From: Arthrobacter rhizosphaerae
Lineage (GTDB): Bacteria > Actinomycetota > Actinomycetes > Actinomycetales > Micrococcaceae
Assembly (NCBI RefSeq): GCF_023062595.1
Contig: NZ_JALLAN010000025.1
Location: 1-43,515 of the forward strand
Length of the DNA stretch: 43,515 nucleotides
Reading direction: 5' to 3'
The notes beneath the pieces were generated by a model. The model saw only the letters and a list, made by a program, of their open reading frames with translations. It was not told where the DNA came from and searched no databases. Each line of letters opens with the position of its first letter. Positions within the stretch are counted from its first letter, which is position 1. Both the position numbers and the translations under genes were made by a program. Shown here in pieces: positions 32,863 through 40,953 of this stretch.

Positions 32863-33210
32863 ATGGAATCCATCACCTGGTTCGCTCCGATCCTGCCCGG
32901 GAAGCTGGAGGAGTGGAAGTCGCTCATCGAGGAGATTCACGGCCCCCGTGAGGCGGACCACCGCCGCTCGCGGGAGCGCATGGGACTGACCCGTGAAGTG
33001 GTCAGCCACATGGAGACACCGCAGGGGGACTTCGTCTGCCTGTTCCATGAGGGCGAGGATCTGACCAGGTCCTTCCAAGAGGTGGCTAACTCGGACGATC
33101 CGCACGATCAGTGGTTCAGGGAGAAAATCCAGGCAGTTCACGGCATCACCGCTGACATGCTGCAAGGCCCTCTCCCGTCGACCCTTCAGTATGACTACAA
33201 GGCCGGTTGA
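32863..33210 (+). CDS. small protein, DUF6176/ABM-fold-like, unknown function
   Basis: A 115-residue soluble protein. Begins MESITWFAPILPGKLEEWKSL, then alternates helices and strands with charged surface (EADHRRSRERMGLTRE, GDFVCLFHEGED) and ends TLQYDYKAG. This resembles the antibiotic-monooxygenase-like dimeric barrel proteins, in which each half begins with a strand and an LEEW helix; the family name is tentative. ATG 32863 follows GGAAGGA with spacing six; another in-frame ATG at 32848 is weaker. No neighbour explains its role. Confidence 0.65.
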   Translation: MESITWFAPILPGKLEEWKSLIEEIHGPREADHRRSRERMGLTREVVSHMETPQGDFVCLFHEGEDLTRSFQEVANSDDPHDQWFREKIQAVHGITADMLQGPLPSTLQYDYKAG

Positions 33211-33259
33211 GCCACCGTCGTGGAACATCCGGGTTAAACAAAAGCAGGGCCGGTCAAGT

Positions 33260-33323
33260 TGAACTGCTCCCCCAAAGTTGGACTGTAAATTCAGTTCTGA
33301 CTTACGGGGAGCAGGTTTTCATG
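33260..33323 (+). mobile_element. solo end of an IS3-like element (remnant)
   Basis: The sequence TGAACTGCTCCCCCAAAGTT with GGAC next resembles the terminal inverted repeat of IS3-family elements (TGAACTGCACCCCAAAAGTTGGAC type). It runs on to GGGGAGCAGGTTTTCATG, which looks like a ribosome site and start of a lost transposase frame. No transposase and no partner end is seen in the window. The remnant lies in the 143-bp gap before the GNAT gene. Confidence 0.45.
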
Positions 33324-33353
33324 TTTAAGGGCAGCTCGTGTCCAGCGAGGCAG

Positions 33354-33893
33354 CTATGGTGTGCCCGATGACCAGGGCATCGACTCGGCGGAGGCGGAGA
33401 AGACGAGGGAATCCCGCCACTGCCCGCGAATAAGTTTGTCTGCCTTTCGCAGCCCGATCCGGGACATGCCAATCTTTTCCAGGACCCTGGCGGACGCAAC
33501 GTTTTCGGGCCTGCAGGTAGCCGTGATTTCCGCCAAGCTGAGATCCTGCACGCCAAACACCAGCATGGCCTGTGACGCTTCTGTGGCGTAGCCGCGTCCC
33601 CAGCAATCCGCAGCGACCACGTAGCCGAGTTCACCTTTGCCACCGACTAAGGAAAGACTGACCGAGCCAATTGGATCGCCGTTCGGGACAGTCAGCGCGA
33701 GAGTGAATTTCGTCCGCTGTGGCTGGCTTTGAGCGAAGGAGCATGCTTCGAGGAATCTTCTGGTATCCGCTGCGGTGTTCGGGCCCCACTCAACGAATTC
33801 GGCAATTCGTCGGTCCGAGGCGAAGGCATGCACCGCATCGAAGTCGTCCAACGTGTATTCACGAAGCAAGAGGCGCTCGGTATGGAATTGCAT
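33354..33893 (-). CDS. GNAT N-acetyltransferase (RimJ/RimL type)
   Basis: A 179-residue acetyltransferase. N-terminal TERLLLREYTLDDFDAVHAF is the typical RimJ/RimL start; the acetyl-CoA motif A appears as ELGYVVAADCWGRGYATEA (pyrophosphate loop GRGYAT), followed by ENVASARVLEKIGM. It moves acetyl groups onto an N-terminal amine, an antibiotic or a small amine; substrate unknown. It ends in SAESMPWSSGTP, a low-homology tail that starts where the IS-like remnant lies, so the C-terminal end may be altered by the insertion. ATG 33893. Confidence 0.88.
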   Translation of the reverse strand: MQFHTERLLLREYTLDDFDAVHAFASDRRIAEFVEWGPNTAADTRRFLEACSFAQSQPQRTKFTLALTVPNGDPIGSVSLSLVGGKGELGYVVAADCWGRGYATEASQAMLVFGVQDLSLAEITATCRPENVASARVLEKIGMSRIGLRKADKLIRGQWRDSLVFSASAESMPWSSGTP

Positions 33894-34005
33894 CTCCCCA
33901 TCATGCCGGGCTTGGACGGAGGCGAACAGGGGTACAAAGGTTCGTTCAAGCGTGTCGACGCTTGGCTTAGCGCTCTGTGACTCGGCTCCAAATCAGGTTA
34001 AAGCG

Positions 34006-34037
34006 GAAGGCCCCGTCCCAGATGGGACGGGGCCTTC
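34006..34037 (-). terminator. hairpin terminator after cspA
   Basis: A perfect 14-bp stem, GAAGGCCCCGTCCC with its complement, and an AGAT loop, 60 bp beyond the cspA stop on the minus strand; the flank CGCTTTAACC is only moderately T-rich. Confidence 0.75.
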
Positions 34038-34097
34038 TCAGAAAAGCTCGAAACCTTTACGGCTCCGGACTCAGAAGAGTTAGCTGAAAGCTAAGTC

Positions 34098-34301
34098 TTA
34101 GAGAGTCTGGATGTTTACGGCCTGAGGACCCTTGGGGCCCTGCTCGGTTTCGAAGGAGACCTTCTGGTTCTCTTCGAGTGAGCGGAAGCCGGAGGAAGCG
34201 ATCGCAGAGTAGTGTGCGAAAACGTCCTGTGAGGAGTCATCGGGGGAAATGAAGCCGAAGCCCTTTTCAGCGTTAAACCATTTGACGGTACCAGTAGCCA
34301 T
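34098..34301 (-). CDS. cspA: cold-shock protein
   Basis: A 67-residue CSD protein of standard length. RNP1 KGFGFI (13-18) and RNP2 VFAHY (27-31) are intact, as are the flanking aromatic residues W8 and F10. It binds single-stranded RNA and DNA and melts RNA secondary structure in the cold. ATG 34301 has GAAGGA eight bases upstream. The roughly 200-250-base leader with a hairpin fits post-transcriptional cold regulation. Confidence 0.96.
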   Translation of the reverse strand: MATGTVKWFNAEKGFGFISPDDSSQDVFAHYSAIASSGFRSLEENQKVSFETEQGPKGPQAVNIQTL

Positions 34302-34697
34302 TATTTTTGTCCTTCGTGAAGGTGGAGGAAAAGTCCCGACTTTCGGGTCCTCCGGTGTGGGGTGTTCAAAACCGCTACTTCAGAAGAACGCGGACTTTCG
34401 ACCGCGCGTACTGCCTGAACTACGAACTGCTAAAAACACAACAACAAAAACGACTCTACACGAGAATCTGCGGCAACGCTTGCCGACTGCGAGCCCGGGC
34501 GCGTCGCACAGATTTATAAATTCGTTAGATTTAGCTCTGGTGCAGGGGATCCGGCAGGAGTAACCTCTTTCCTAGACGCCCTTCGCGGGCGTAGCCGAGC
34601 GGCTCCTCCCCCAGCCGCCCTCAGGGATTACCCGTACTTTCACGCAGCTTTTATGCGCCTTTCCCCAATACCGCTATGCCCAGATTTCGAGGAAGAA
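34302..34697 (-). promoter_or_regulatory. long leader and promoter region of cspA
   Basis: The 396-bp gap holds the cspA leader and the promoters of both divergent genes. On the minus strand a TATAAA-like -10 lies at 34513-34518, giving a leader of about 200 bases; no strong -35 is seen. At 34324-34353 a two-part hairpin forms (outer GGAGGA/TCCTCC, inner CCCGA/TCGGG), 22 bases from the start codon. Confidence 0.5.
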
Positions 34698-35231
34698 ATG
34701 AACCCCAAAAGCACTCTTCTTGCCATCCCCGCAGTCCTTGCAGCAGCCATGCTCGTACCGGCCCTGCCGGCGTCGGCATCCGGACCCGAGGTGCCGGAAG
34801 TTCCCTCCTATATCCCGGTTGGCTATGCGTGCCCGGACTTCAACCTGGGCTTCACATGGTCCGGCGGAAAGGCCTGGTCGCGGGCGTTCTTTGATCAGGA
34901 CGGCTTCGTGACCCGCACCATGGCACATTCCACCGGTACGGAAGTCACCTACATCAACTACGGCTCCGATCCGCTCAACCCGGTGGCAGGGAAGACCTTC
35001 ACCTTAAGGATGTCCGGATCCGGCGTCCACACCGAAGGCGGCCCCGAGGGCCAGACCATCACGCTCACCGGAGACAACTACCTGACACTGATGGGGTCGG
35101 ACATTCCTGACGGAGTTTCCACCACCCTGCACACCGGGCGGGTGGTCTTCACCTTTGACAACGCCACCGGCGCCTTGGAGTTGGTGAGCAGTTCCGGCAA
35201 GGAAATCGATCTCTGTGCACAGCTGAGGTAG
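34698..35231 (+). CDS. secreted protein, unknown function
   Basis: A 177-residue exported protein with a signal peptide (MNPKSTLLAIPAVLAAAMLVPALPASAS, cleavage near 27). The mature part is beta-rich with two Cys (YACPDF and DLCAQL), near the two ends, which may form a disulfide. It has no enzyme motif that I recognise; similar small exported proteins occur in actinobacteria. ATG 34698 is chosen since GAGGAAGAA precedes it; a longer frame from 34653 would place a polar stretch before the signal. A strong terminator follows. Confidence 0.8.
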   Translation: MNPKSTLLAIPAVLAAAMLVPALPASASGPEVPEVPSYIPVGYACPDFNLGFTWSGGKAWSRAFFDQDGFVTRTMAHSTGTEVTYINYGSDPLNPVAGKTFTLRMSGSGVHTEGGPEGQTITLTGDNYLTLMGSDIPDGVSTTLHTGRVVFTFDNATGALELVSSSGKEIDLCAQLR

Positions 35232-35251
35232 TGGCAGCTATCCCAGCCAGG

Positions 35252-35299
35252 AACATCGCCTGCCGCCCCGCTTGGGGTCGGCAGGCGGTGTTCTGTTTC
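35252..35299 (+). terminator. hairpin terminator after secreted-protein gene
   Basis: GAACATCGCCTGCCG (35252-35266) pairs with 35280-35294; inside it CCCC and GGGG add an upper stem. TGTTT follows. One mismatched pair only. Confidence 0.9.
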
Positions 35300-35361
35300 C
35301 GGCTCAGTTGAACCCTCCCCGCTCCCCTTGTAAAGCCAGCGGCCGGGCGTATGGTTCTTCC

Positions 35362-36135
35362 ATGGGACCGATTCGCGTCATCCTGCTTCCCGGGAGCGTG
35401 CTCCCCGCCCAACCCGCCTATGGCGCGCTGATCGAGGCGTTGGGACCTGACGTCCAAGCGGTGGCAAAGGATCTGGAACTCTATGCTGACGACGAGCCTC
35501 CGCCCGGCTGGAGCCTGGACACAGAGATCGATGGCGTTCTGCGCGAAGCCGATGCCCAAGGCTGGGAGACCTTCCATCTCGCCGGATACTCGGGCGGCGG
35601 CGCGGCGGCGCTGGCGTTCACTGCCAAGCATCCCGAGCGTCTGTTGAGCCTGGCCCTGCTGGAGCCCGCGTGGGCCGGGAACTGGGACTGGAGCCCTGCG
35701 CACACGGAGCTCTGGAAAAAGTACGACCAGCTGGAGACACTTCCGCCGGAGCAGTTCATGCCCGCCTTTGTGAGGCTGGGAGTTAAGCACGACGTCGTCC
35801 TCCCGCCACCGCCAGAGGGTGACCCGCCGCCGTGGATGGCCAAGCGGCCAGCGGGAATCAAGGCGTTCCTGAGGACCTTCAAGAGCTATGAATTGGAGAG
35901 GGCGCGTTTGGCCAGCTTCGACAAGCCGGTCTTCTTCGCGCTGGGCGGGCTGAGCAACCCGGATGACTATGGCGAGATTGCCCAACGGCTGGCAAGGGTT
36001 TTCTTCCCGGACTTTCACCTGGAGGTGTTCCCCAAACGCCATCACTTCGACCCGCCCCACAGGATCGAGCCGGAGCGGCTGGCAGAGTTGCTGCGGCGGC
36101 ACTGGGAGCAGTCGGAAGCGAGCACGGCTGCCTGA
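35362..36135 (+). CDS. alpha/beta hydrolase
   Basis: A 257-residue hydrolase. The nucleophile elbow is GYSGGG with S77; a candidate Asp is in the FALGGLSNPDDY segment and the His is in KRHHFDPPHR near the C-terminus (about 232). Substrate unknown. The start ATG 35362 fits the hydrolase N-terminus (MGPIRVILLPGS); the frame upstream is part of the terminator. The frameshifted lipoprotein gene follows closely (14-bp gap) and may be co-transcribed. Confidence 0.85.
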   Translation: MGPIRVILLPGSVLPAQPAYGALIEALGPDVQAVAKDLELYADDEPPPGWSLDTEIDGVLREADAQGWETFHLAGYSGGGAAALAFTAKHPERLLSLALLEPAWAGNWDWSPAHTELWKKYDQLETLPPEQFMPAFVRLGVKHDVVLPPPPEGDPPPWMAKRPAGIKAFLRTFKSYELERARLASFDKPVFFALGGLSNPDDYGEIAQRLARVFFPDFHLEVFPKRHHFDPPHRIEPERLAELLRRHWEQSEASTAA

Positions 36136-36149
36136 GGCGTGAAGGGTTG

Positions 36150-36537
36150 GTGAGTGACGTGGCACCCTTCGCCGTAACGTTGCTGGCGGCGGCCGCCCTC
36201 CTGCTGTCCGGTTGCACCAGCCCAGCGGAGCAGGTCAGTGATTCAGGGCTTGTCGAAGGGTACGTCCTGAGCTCTCCGGTCTGCCCCGTGGAACGTTTTG
36301 CTCAGGAGTTGTCCGCCGCGCCCTGTTCCGGGCGCCAAGGTCATCGCATTGGACGGCGACGCCGTCCGCGGCTCAACCATCACTGACACCACCGGCGCCT
36401 TCCAGCTCACTCTTCCTGACCGCTACCTTATAAGGGCGACCAATGTGGGCGGCTACGCTTCTACGGCCACCCAGGAAGTTGCCATCTCGGACACTCCCAA
36501 CCACGTCACATTGATTGTTGACAGCGGAATTCGCTGA
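36150..36537 (+). pseudogene. frameshifted lipoprotein with carboxypeptidase-regulatory-like domain
   Basis: The first frame has a lipoprotein signal (AVTLLAAAALLLSGC lipobox) and EGYVLSSPVCPVER. It then leaves the family pattern. In the next frame, from TGT at 36310, the expected continuation CPPRPVPGAKVIALDGD follows, then TTGAFQLTLPDRYLIRATNVGGYASTATQEVAISD to the stop at 36537. One surplus T at 36309/36310 explains the break. With it removed the protein would be about 128 residues: a lipoprotein with a single carboxypeptidase-regulatory (transthyretin-like) beta-sandwich. GTG 36150 or GTG 36159 is the likely start. It may be a true pseudogene, a sequencing error, or a slip site. Confidence 0.75.
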
Positions 36538-36633
36538 GCCTCCGGATGGTCTGGCCGCTTCTGGCTAACAGGCATATTCTGCAAGCAAGTCCACGCCCAG
36601 CCATCAGGCCTTTCAACCCGGGGAGAAGTTCAC

Positions 36634-36993
36634 ATGCAGATGCCAAAAGCGTCCGACGCCGACAAGGAACACTTCCGCTCCGTCCTGCCACAGGACGCAG
36701 ATGTTGTGGTCAAGCCGATGTTCGGCAACCTGGGCGCCTTCGTCAACGGGAATATGTTCGCCGGCCTGTTCGGCCCGACCATCGGGATCAAGCTTTCCGA
36801 CGCCGACCGTGCCGAACTTGAGTCCACCGAGCGGACTGTTCCGTTTGGTCCGGCTGAACGTCCCATGGGCGGTTACGTGGGGCTGCCGGAAGTCTGGAAC
36901 GCTGACGGTGGCGATGATTCAGCGCGGGAAAGGGCATGGATTTCGAAGGCCTACGCCCATGTGGCCGGGCTGCCTGCGAAGGCTCCCAAGTAG
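36634..36993 (+). CDS. TfoX/Sxy N-terminal domain protein
   Basis: A 119-residue single-domain protein: DVVVKPMFGNLGAFVNGNMFAGLFGPTIGIKLSD is the family core (K-P-M-F-G). In gamma-proteobacteria Sxy/TfoX switches on competence genes with CRP; stand-alone actinobacterial members have no assigned task. ATG 36634 follows GGGGAGAAG. Two close in-frame Met codons leave the exact start uncertain by two residues. Confidence 0.85.
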   Translation: MQMPKASDADKEHFRSVLPQDADVVVKPMFGNLGAFVNGNMFAGLFGPTIGIKLSDADRAELESTERTVPFGPAERPMGGYVGLPEVWNADGGDDSARERAWISKAYAHVAGLPAKAPK

Positions 36994-37011
36994 ATCGTGC
37001 GGTGGCCCTAA

Positions 37012-38253
37012 CTACCGGACGGCGTTGTTGGCGTTGACGCGGCCGTGTGCCCAGTTGGTGCCGGTGCCTGCGATCTTGTCCGCGGTTGATTCCACCTTTG
37101 AGCGGATTGAGGTGGGTGTTGCACCCGGGTTGGAGCTCCAGGCAAGGGCGGCAGCAGCAGCGACGATCGGTGAGGACATCGAGGTTCCGTTGCCGACGTC
37201 GTAACCGAAAGAGCGCTTGTTCTGGGTGCCCAGGACGAAGGTGTGGTTCGGGAAGGTGGAGTAGACGTTGACGCCGGGCGCCGCGATATCCACCCAGCTG
37301 GCGCCGTAGGTTGAGAACGATGCTTTGGCGTCGTTGTTGTCGGTGGCTGCGACGGCAATAACGTTCGGGTAGGCGCCAGGGTAGATCTTGGTCTGGTTAC
37401 CGCCATTGCCTGCGGCCGCAACCAACACGGCACCCTTATTCCAGGCGTTGTTGACGGCGGTTTCCAGGGTGCGTGATGCCCGTACGCCGAGGCTCATGTT
37501 GATCACCTTTGCGCCATTGCTGACAGCCCAGTTGATCCCGTTTGCAAGGCTCGACGTCGATCCGACCCCGCTGTCGTTCAGCACTTTGCCGTCCAGGATG
37601 GTGCAGCCGGGGCACGTACCGGCCACGCCGCGGGTGTTGTTTGCGGTGGCGGCGACGATGCCGGCCACATGGGTGCCGTGGCCGTAGTTGTCGTCACCGG
37701 TTTCTCCACCTGTGAAGTTGGCCCGTGCAACAACCTTCGGCGTGATGTCCGGGTTGTCGTTTGCAACACCCGAGTCGAGGACGGCAACTTTAGTACCGGC
37801 ACCAGTGGTGACGTTCCACGCTTCGACGGCGTCGACGTCGGCGTCCACTTTGCCCCCCGCAATGGTCAGCGTCCCAGCGGTGTTAGTGAACTGCTGGCCA
37901 TTGTTTTGCAGCGCATACTGTCGGGGGAAATACTCGTCAGCCGTGGCCGCTGTCACCAGCTCGTCCGGCTCGGCGTACTCAACTGCCGGATTCCGGCTCA
38001 GAGCTTCAATCAGTTGACGTTCTTTGCCCGCCGGCACGTTGACCAGTTGCGCGCGGGTACTGCCGATAGTCTCGCCCTCGCCGAGGCCGTGCTGGCGCAG
38101 CACCCCGGCCGCAGCACGATCGTCGCGGAACTTGACAATGACTTGCCCCTCAATCGGCGGCGACTGAGTCGCCGCATTGCCCGGGGCCGCAAAAGTGATT
38201 GCGCCAAATCCCATGCTCAGAGCTGCGAGACCCGCTACGACAACTTTTTTCAT
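37012..38253 (-). CDS. S8 family serine protease (subtilisin/thermitase type), exported
   Basis: A 413-residue secreted protease: signal peptide (1-28), I9 inhibitor-like propeptide (about 32-100, GQVIVKFRDDRAAAGV to VEYAEPDELV), and the catalytic domain. Catalytic triad D160 (VLDSGV), H192 (GHGTHVAG) and S358 (GTSMSSP); oxyanion N283 (AAGNGG). Two Cys in CPGC (214-217) may form a disulfide. A DUF4190 gene diverges upstream. ATG 38253 follows TAGGAG at 12 bases. Confidence 0.93.
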   Translation of the reverse strand: MKKVVVAGLAALSMGFGAITFAAPGNAATQSPPIEGQVIVKFRDDRAAAGVLRQHGLGEGETIGSTRAQLVNVPAGKERQLIEALSRNPAVEYAEPDELVTAATADEYFPRQYALQNNGQQFTNTAGTLTIAGGKVDADVDAVEAWNVTTGAGTKVAVLDSGVANDNPDITPKVVARANFTGGETGDDNYGHGTHVAGIVAATANNTRGVAGTCPGCTILDGKVLNDSGVGSTSSLANGINWAVSNGAKVINMSLGVRASRTLETAVNNAWNKGAVLVAAAGNGGNQTKIYPGAYPNVIAVAATDNNDAKASFSTYGASWVDIAAPGVNVYSTFPNHTFVLGTQNKRSFGYDVGNGTSMSSPIVAAAAALAWSSNPGATPTSIRSKVESTADKIAGTGTNWAHGRVNANNAVR

Positions 38254-38504
38254 TTCATCATTTTGCTCCTACCCACCACCGGGTAAATAGGGCCTGCCGG
38301 CACATTGACATGCGGGTTTTCCATCAAGGCATTCCGGTCCCAGTGGGCCCCCGGACAAAAAGCGGACGGTGGTAAAAGTGGGACCAGAGAAATATATTGA
38401 GCCGCGACGATGACCATGCGCCTGATTGTTGATACTTTTTGATTGCCGTTCCGCAATGTGCGGGCCGGGGGGACCCATCATTCGGAAATTTGAAAGGCAC
38501 ATTC

Positions 38505-38771
38505 ATGAGCACTCCGCAGTACCAGGGCTACGCGCCCGCACCCGTGCAGGCCAAGACCAACACGCTCGCTATCGCGGCACTGATCTCAGTCTTCTTCATC
38601 AGCCTGCTCGGCATCATCCTGGGCCACATTGCCCTGAACCAGATCAAGACCACGGGTGAAGGGGGCCGGGGCCTCGCTCTCGCCGCTGTGATCATCGGTT
38701 ATGTTTCCGTGGTCATCGGCATCATCGTCGTCTTCGTGCTCCTCGGGACAGCTGCCGCGTACCAGAGCTGA
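38505..38771 (+). CDS. DUF4190 domain small membrane protein
   Basis: An 88-residue protein with a 17-residue N-terminal part rich in Gln, Tyr and Pro and two hydrophobic segments (about 21-42 and 57-82) joined by the DUF4190 loop LGHIALNQIKTTGEGGRGLALAAVIIGY. The family is widespread in actinobacteria with no assigned function. ATG 38505 follows GAAAGGCA. A perfect terminator lies 9 bp after the stop codon. Confidence 0.85.
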   Translation: MSTPQYQGYAPAPVQAKTNTLAIAALISVFFISLLGIILGHIALNQIKTTGEGGRGLALAAVIIGYVSVVIGIIVVFVLLGTAAAYQS

Positions 38772-38780
38772 CCACGCTCC

Positions 38781-38820
38781 CAAAAACCCCCGTCCGGCAG
38801 CTGCCGGACGGGGGTTTTTG
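38781..38820. terminator. perfect bidirectional terminator
   Basis: A 40-bp perfect inverted repeat: CAAAAACCCCCGTCCGGCAG followed directly by its exact reverse complement. Each strand ends in TTTTTG, so it serves both the DUF4190 gene (plus) and the methyltransferase gene (minus). Confidence 0.97.
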
Positions 38821-38848
38821 CGTGTGGCGGCACGTTGCGGTGTTTCGC

Positions 38849-39592
38849 TCAGGCCCTGTGGCGTGCGAGCAGGCTGAACGCATTCGGAACCTGGCCATTC
38901 CAAGCGGCTGCCTCCATGCCTTCGGGCCGCCAGAACGGTTGGGCGTGCTCCTCGAGGTGCAGGATCTCGAAGTCTGCAGCAATGATCGCCATGATCGTCT
39001 CCGCGAAGGTCCGCTGGTACTCGACGGCACCGCCCGCAGGAAATGAATCATTGACGTGGCTTCGGGCAAAGTACCCGCGGTCACTCCGCACCTCCACCTT
39101 GTCGCTGTCCCAACTCCACAGAGGCGTCAGCGGGTGCGCTTCATAGATGAACAGATGGCCTCCTGGCCGCAGCAGGCGGCACATCTCGGTCAGCCATGCT
39201 TCCAGATCCTCCACCCAGATCAGCGCACCCTTCCCGGTGTAGACAAGGTCCGCAGTGTCATCGGGAAGGCCACTCGCCGGCAGCGTCGCGGTCACATACC
39301 TGCAGTCGACGCCGAGTTCGTCCGCCCGGCGCTGTGCTGCTGACGCGGTCGTGGGGCTGTAGTCGACACCGGTGATGCTGCGCGCACCAAGTCGTATCAG
39401 CGCCACGTCGTCGATGCCGTGGCCGCTCATCGGATGCACCACGTCGGCGCCCGCCACAATGTCGCGCAGCAGGGTCTCCTCGACGGGGAGCAGACTGGCG
39501 TTCCTCGCCTCCTCCAGCACCTCTTCGTACTCGTTGACGTACTTGTGGGACGCTGATTCCCACGCTTGCTGCGTGTTGTTGTGAGCGCTCAT
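38849..39592 (-). CDS. class I SAM-dependent methyltransferase
   Basis: A 247-residue methyltransferase of the Methyltransf_25/11 type. The cofactor loop is unusual: motif I reads VVHPMSGHGIDDVAL in place of a DxGxGxG loop, followed by the acidic GVDYS at the end of strand 2; motif TATLPASGLPDDTADLVYTG and the LLRPGGHLFIYEAHPL segment are normal. The acceptor is unknown. It is followed by an AraC-type regulator gene on the same strand (upstream in transcription order, 73 bp). Confidence 0.85.
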   Translation of the reverse strand: MSAHNNTQQAWESASHKYVNEYEEVLEEARNASLLPVEETLLRDIVAGADVVHPMSGHGIDDVALIRLGARSITGVDYSPTTASAAQRRADELGVDCRYVTATLPASGLPDDTADLVYTGKGALIWVEDLEAWLTEMCRLLRPGGHLFIYEAHPLTPLWSWDSDKVEVRSDRGYFARSHVNDSFPAGGAVEYQRTFAETIMAIIAADFEILHLEEHAQPFWRPEGMEAAAWNGQVPNAFSLLARHRA

Positions 39593-39665
39593 TTCTCAAC
39601 CCTTCCAGAGAAACGGTGCTGACACCATCCCCCGGGCAGTCGGGTGACTCCTGTGTAAGTAGCGG

Positions 39666-40532
39666 TCAGGCGCGTTCCACCGGAAGCCACAACTCGGTGG
39701 TTGCGGTGCTGAAGTCGGCGGCGCGGTCCAGGATGGCCACCACCGACGGGCCGGGCCGGAGCCGCCAGGGGTTGGAGGGGAACCAGTCGGAGGCGGTCGC
39801 CGCCCAGGTGGACTGGAGGGCCGCCGGGTAGGGTCCGGCGGTGCGGAACACCGCCCAGGCACCGGCCGGGACCGGGATGGCGTCGAGGTCCTCGGGCACA
39901 GGCGTTCCTTCGCTGACGGCGACGCCGTGCAGGTAGGTCAGCTCACTGCCCTCGGTGTAGTCGGGGTCTACGTCGGCGCTCACTTGCAGCAGTCCTGCCG
40001 GTTCCGTGTTGCTCAGTGCCTTGAGGCGAACGTGTTCCGCGTCGGGCAGCGAGGCAATATGCGCCTGGATGTGCGGGTTGGGGCCATGGTGAATGAGCGG
40101 TACCCGGGCCGTATGGCCGACGAGCCGGAAGGCCGGTTGATCTGCGATACGCGTATCCATGGTGGTATTCCCTTCTATGGTCATGCGGAACCTGAGCTGT
40201 GGTTGTGAGCGGAGGGGGCCACCGTCCCGGCGCGCCTCGCCTGGGCTGACGCCGTGCACGGCCCGGAAGGCCCGGCTGAATGCCTCGGTGGAGCCGTAGC
40301 CAAACCGCACCGCGATGTCCAACAGGTCGCGGCCTTCAATGACATCGGCCGCCGCTACGGTCATGCGCCGCCGCCGGATGTACTCGGACAGGGGCATGCC
40401 CGCCAGTGACGAGAACATCCGGCGGACGTGATACTCCGTGGTGCCCAGGCGGCTGGTCAGGCCGGCGACGTCGATCTCCTCGGTGAGGTGCTCCTCGACG
40501 AAATCGACCACTTGGTTCAGAACTGCGATCAC
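39666..40532 (-). CDS. AraC-family regulator with GyrI-like effector domain
   Basis: A 288-residue regulator. N-terminal AraC/XylS DNA-binding domain (about 5-105) with two helix-turn-helix units (VAGLTSRLGTTEYHVRRMFS and LLDIAVRFGYGSTEAFSRAFRAVHGVSP). C-terminal GyrI-like (AraC effector) domain about 125-288, with FRLVGHTARVPL and PVPAGAWAVFRTAGPYPAAL. Related proteins such as Rob or BmrR-like regulators respond to small hydrophobic drugs. GTG 40532 is chosen: AAGGGGGAAA lies just upstream. Its target may be the methyltransferase gene downstream; this is inference. Confidence 0.88.
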   Translation of the reverse strand: MIAVLNQVVDFVEEHLTEEIDVAGLTSRLGTTEYHVRRMFSSLAGMPLSEYIRRRRMTVAAADVIEGRDLLDIAVRFGYGSTEAFSRAFRAVHGVSPGEARRDGGPLRSQPQLRFRMTIEGNTTMDTRIADQPAFRLVGHTARVPLIHHGPNPHIQAHIASLPDAEHVRLKALSNTEPAGLLQVSADVDPDYTEGSELTYLHGVAVSEGTPVPEDLDAIPVPAGAWAVFRTAGPYPAALQSTWAATASDWFPSNPWRLRPGPSVVAILDRAADFSTATTELWLPVERA

Positions 40533-40953
40533 GGTTTCCCCCTTCGGGATCAAGCCTGCTACACCGGCACCTGCCCGCACCCGACTATTGCGGTCCGAAT
40601 CGGTCGCGCTCAGCTTCGCCGCGGAGACACCTCTGGGCCGGGCTGGTCGCCGCGTAATGCCTCTGCTTGGCTAGGCGCGCGAGTACGCCCGTTGGCTTTG
40701 GAACTGCGAAGTCCGGTACCGGGGCGATTTGGACACGCACGGCTGACCTCCCAACCCCGCGGCGGGTTGTCGAGCATTGGGGCAAACAGATCCACGCCCA
40801 CTTGAGGTAATGGTCCAAGAAGTGCCCATTATCCGGTTTTATGGTGATGATAATGACAGTTAGCACGGACCCAGCTCCGCCGCCTGAAACATAACGTCAG
40901 GCTATGAGGGAATGTAGCCGGGTCGGGCCAGGAATTTGATCAAACGCCCATGG
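40533..40953. other. 421-bp intergenic region
   Basis: No supported gene. It contains the AraC promoter side and, at 40827-40855, a dyad CATTATC-N15-GATAATG that may be an operator. The segment 40581-40800 shows no recognisable structure. Confidence 0.6.
40827..40855. promoter_or_regulatory. inverted repeat CATTATC-N15-GATAATG
   Basis: A 7-bp dyad with a 15-bp spacer, AT-rich within GC-rich DNA. It lies beyond the stop of the gene at 40954 and 295 bp upstream of the AraC start. The half-sites look like halves of Fur/Zur-type boxes, but the spacing is wrong for those. Confidence 0.3.

Noticed and set aside
31480..33210. A 576-codon open frame overlapping yidC and DUF1905
   Set aside because: It is an alternative-frame shadow of yidC in GC-rich DNA; only its last 116 codons (32863-33210) look like a real gene.
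40428..40805. Plus-strand ORF of 125 codons in and beyond the AraC gene
   Set aside because: Overlaps the AraC gene on the opposite strand, no ribosome site, no domain pattern.
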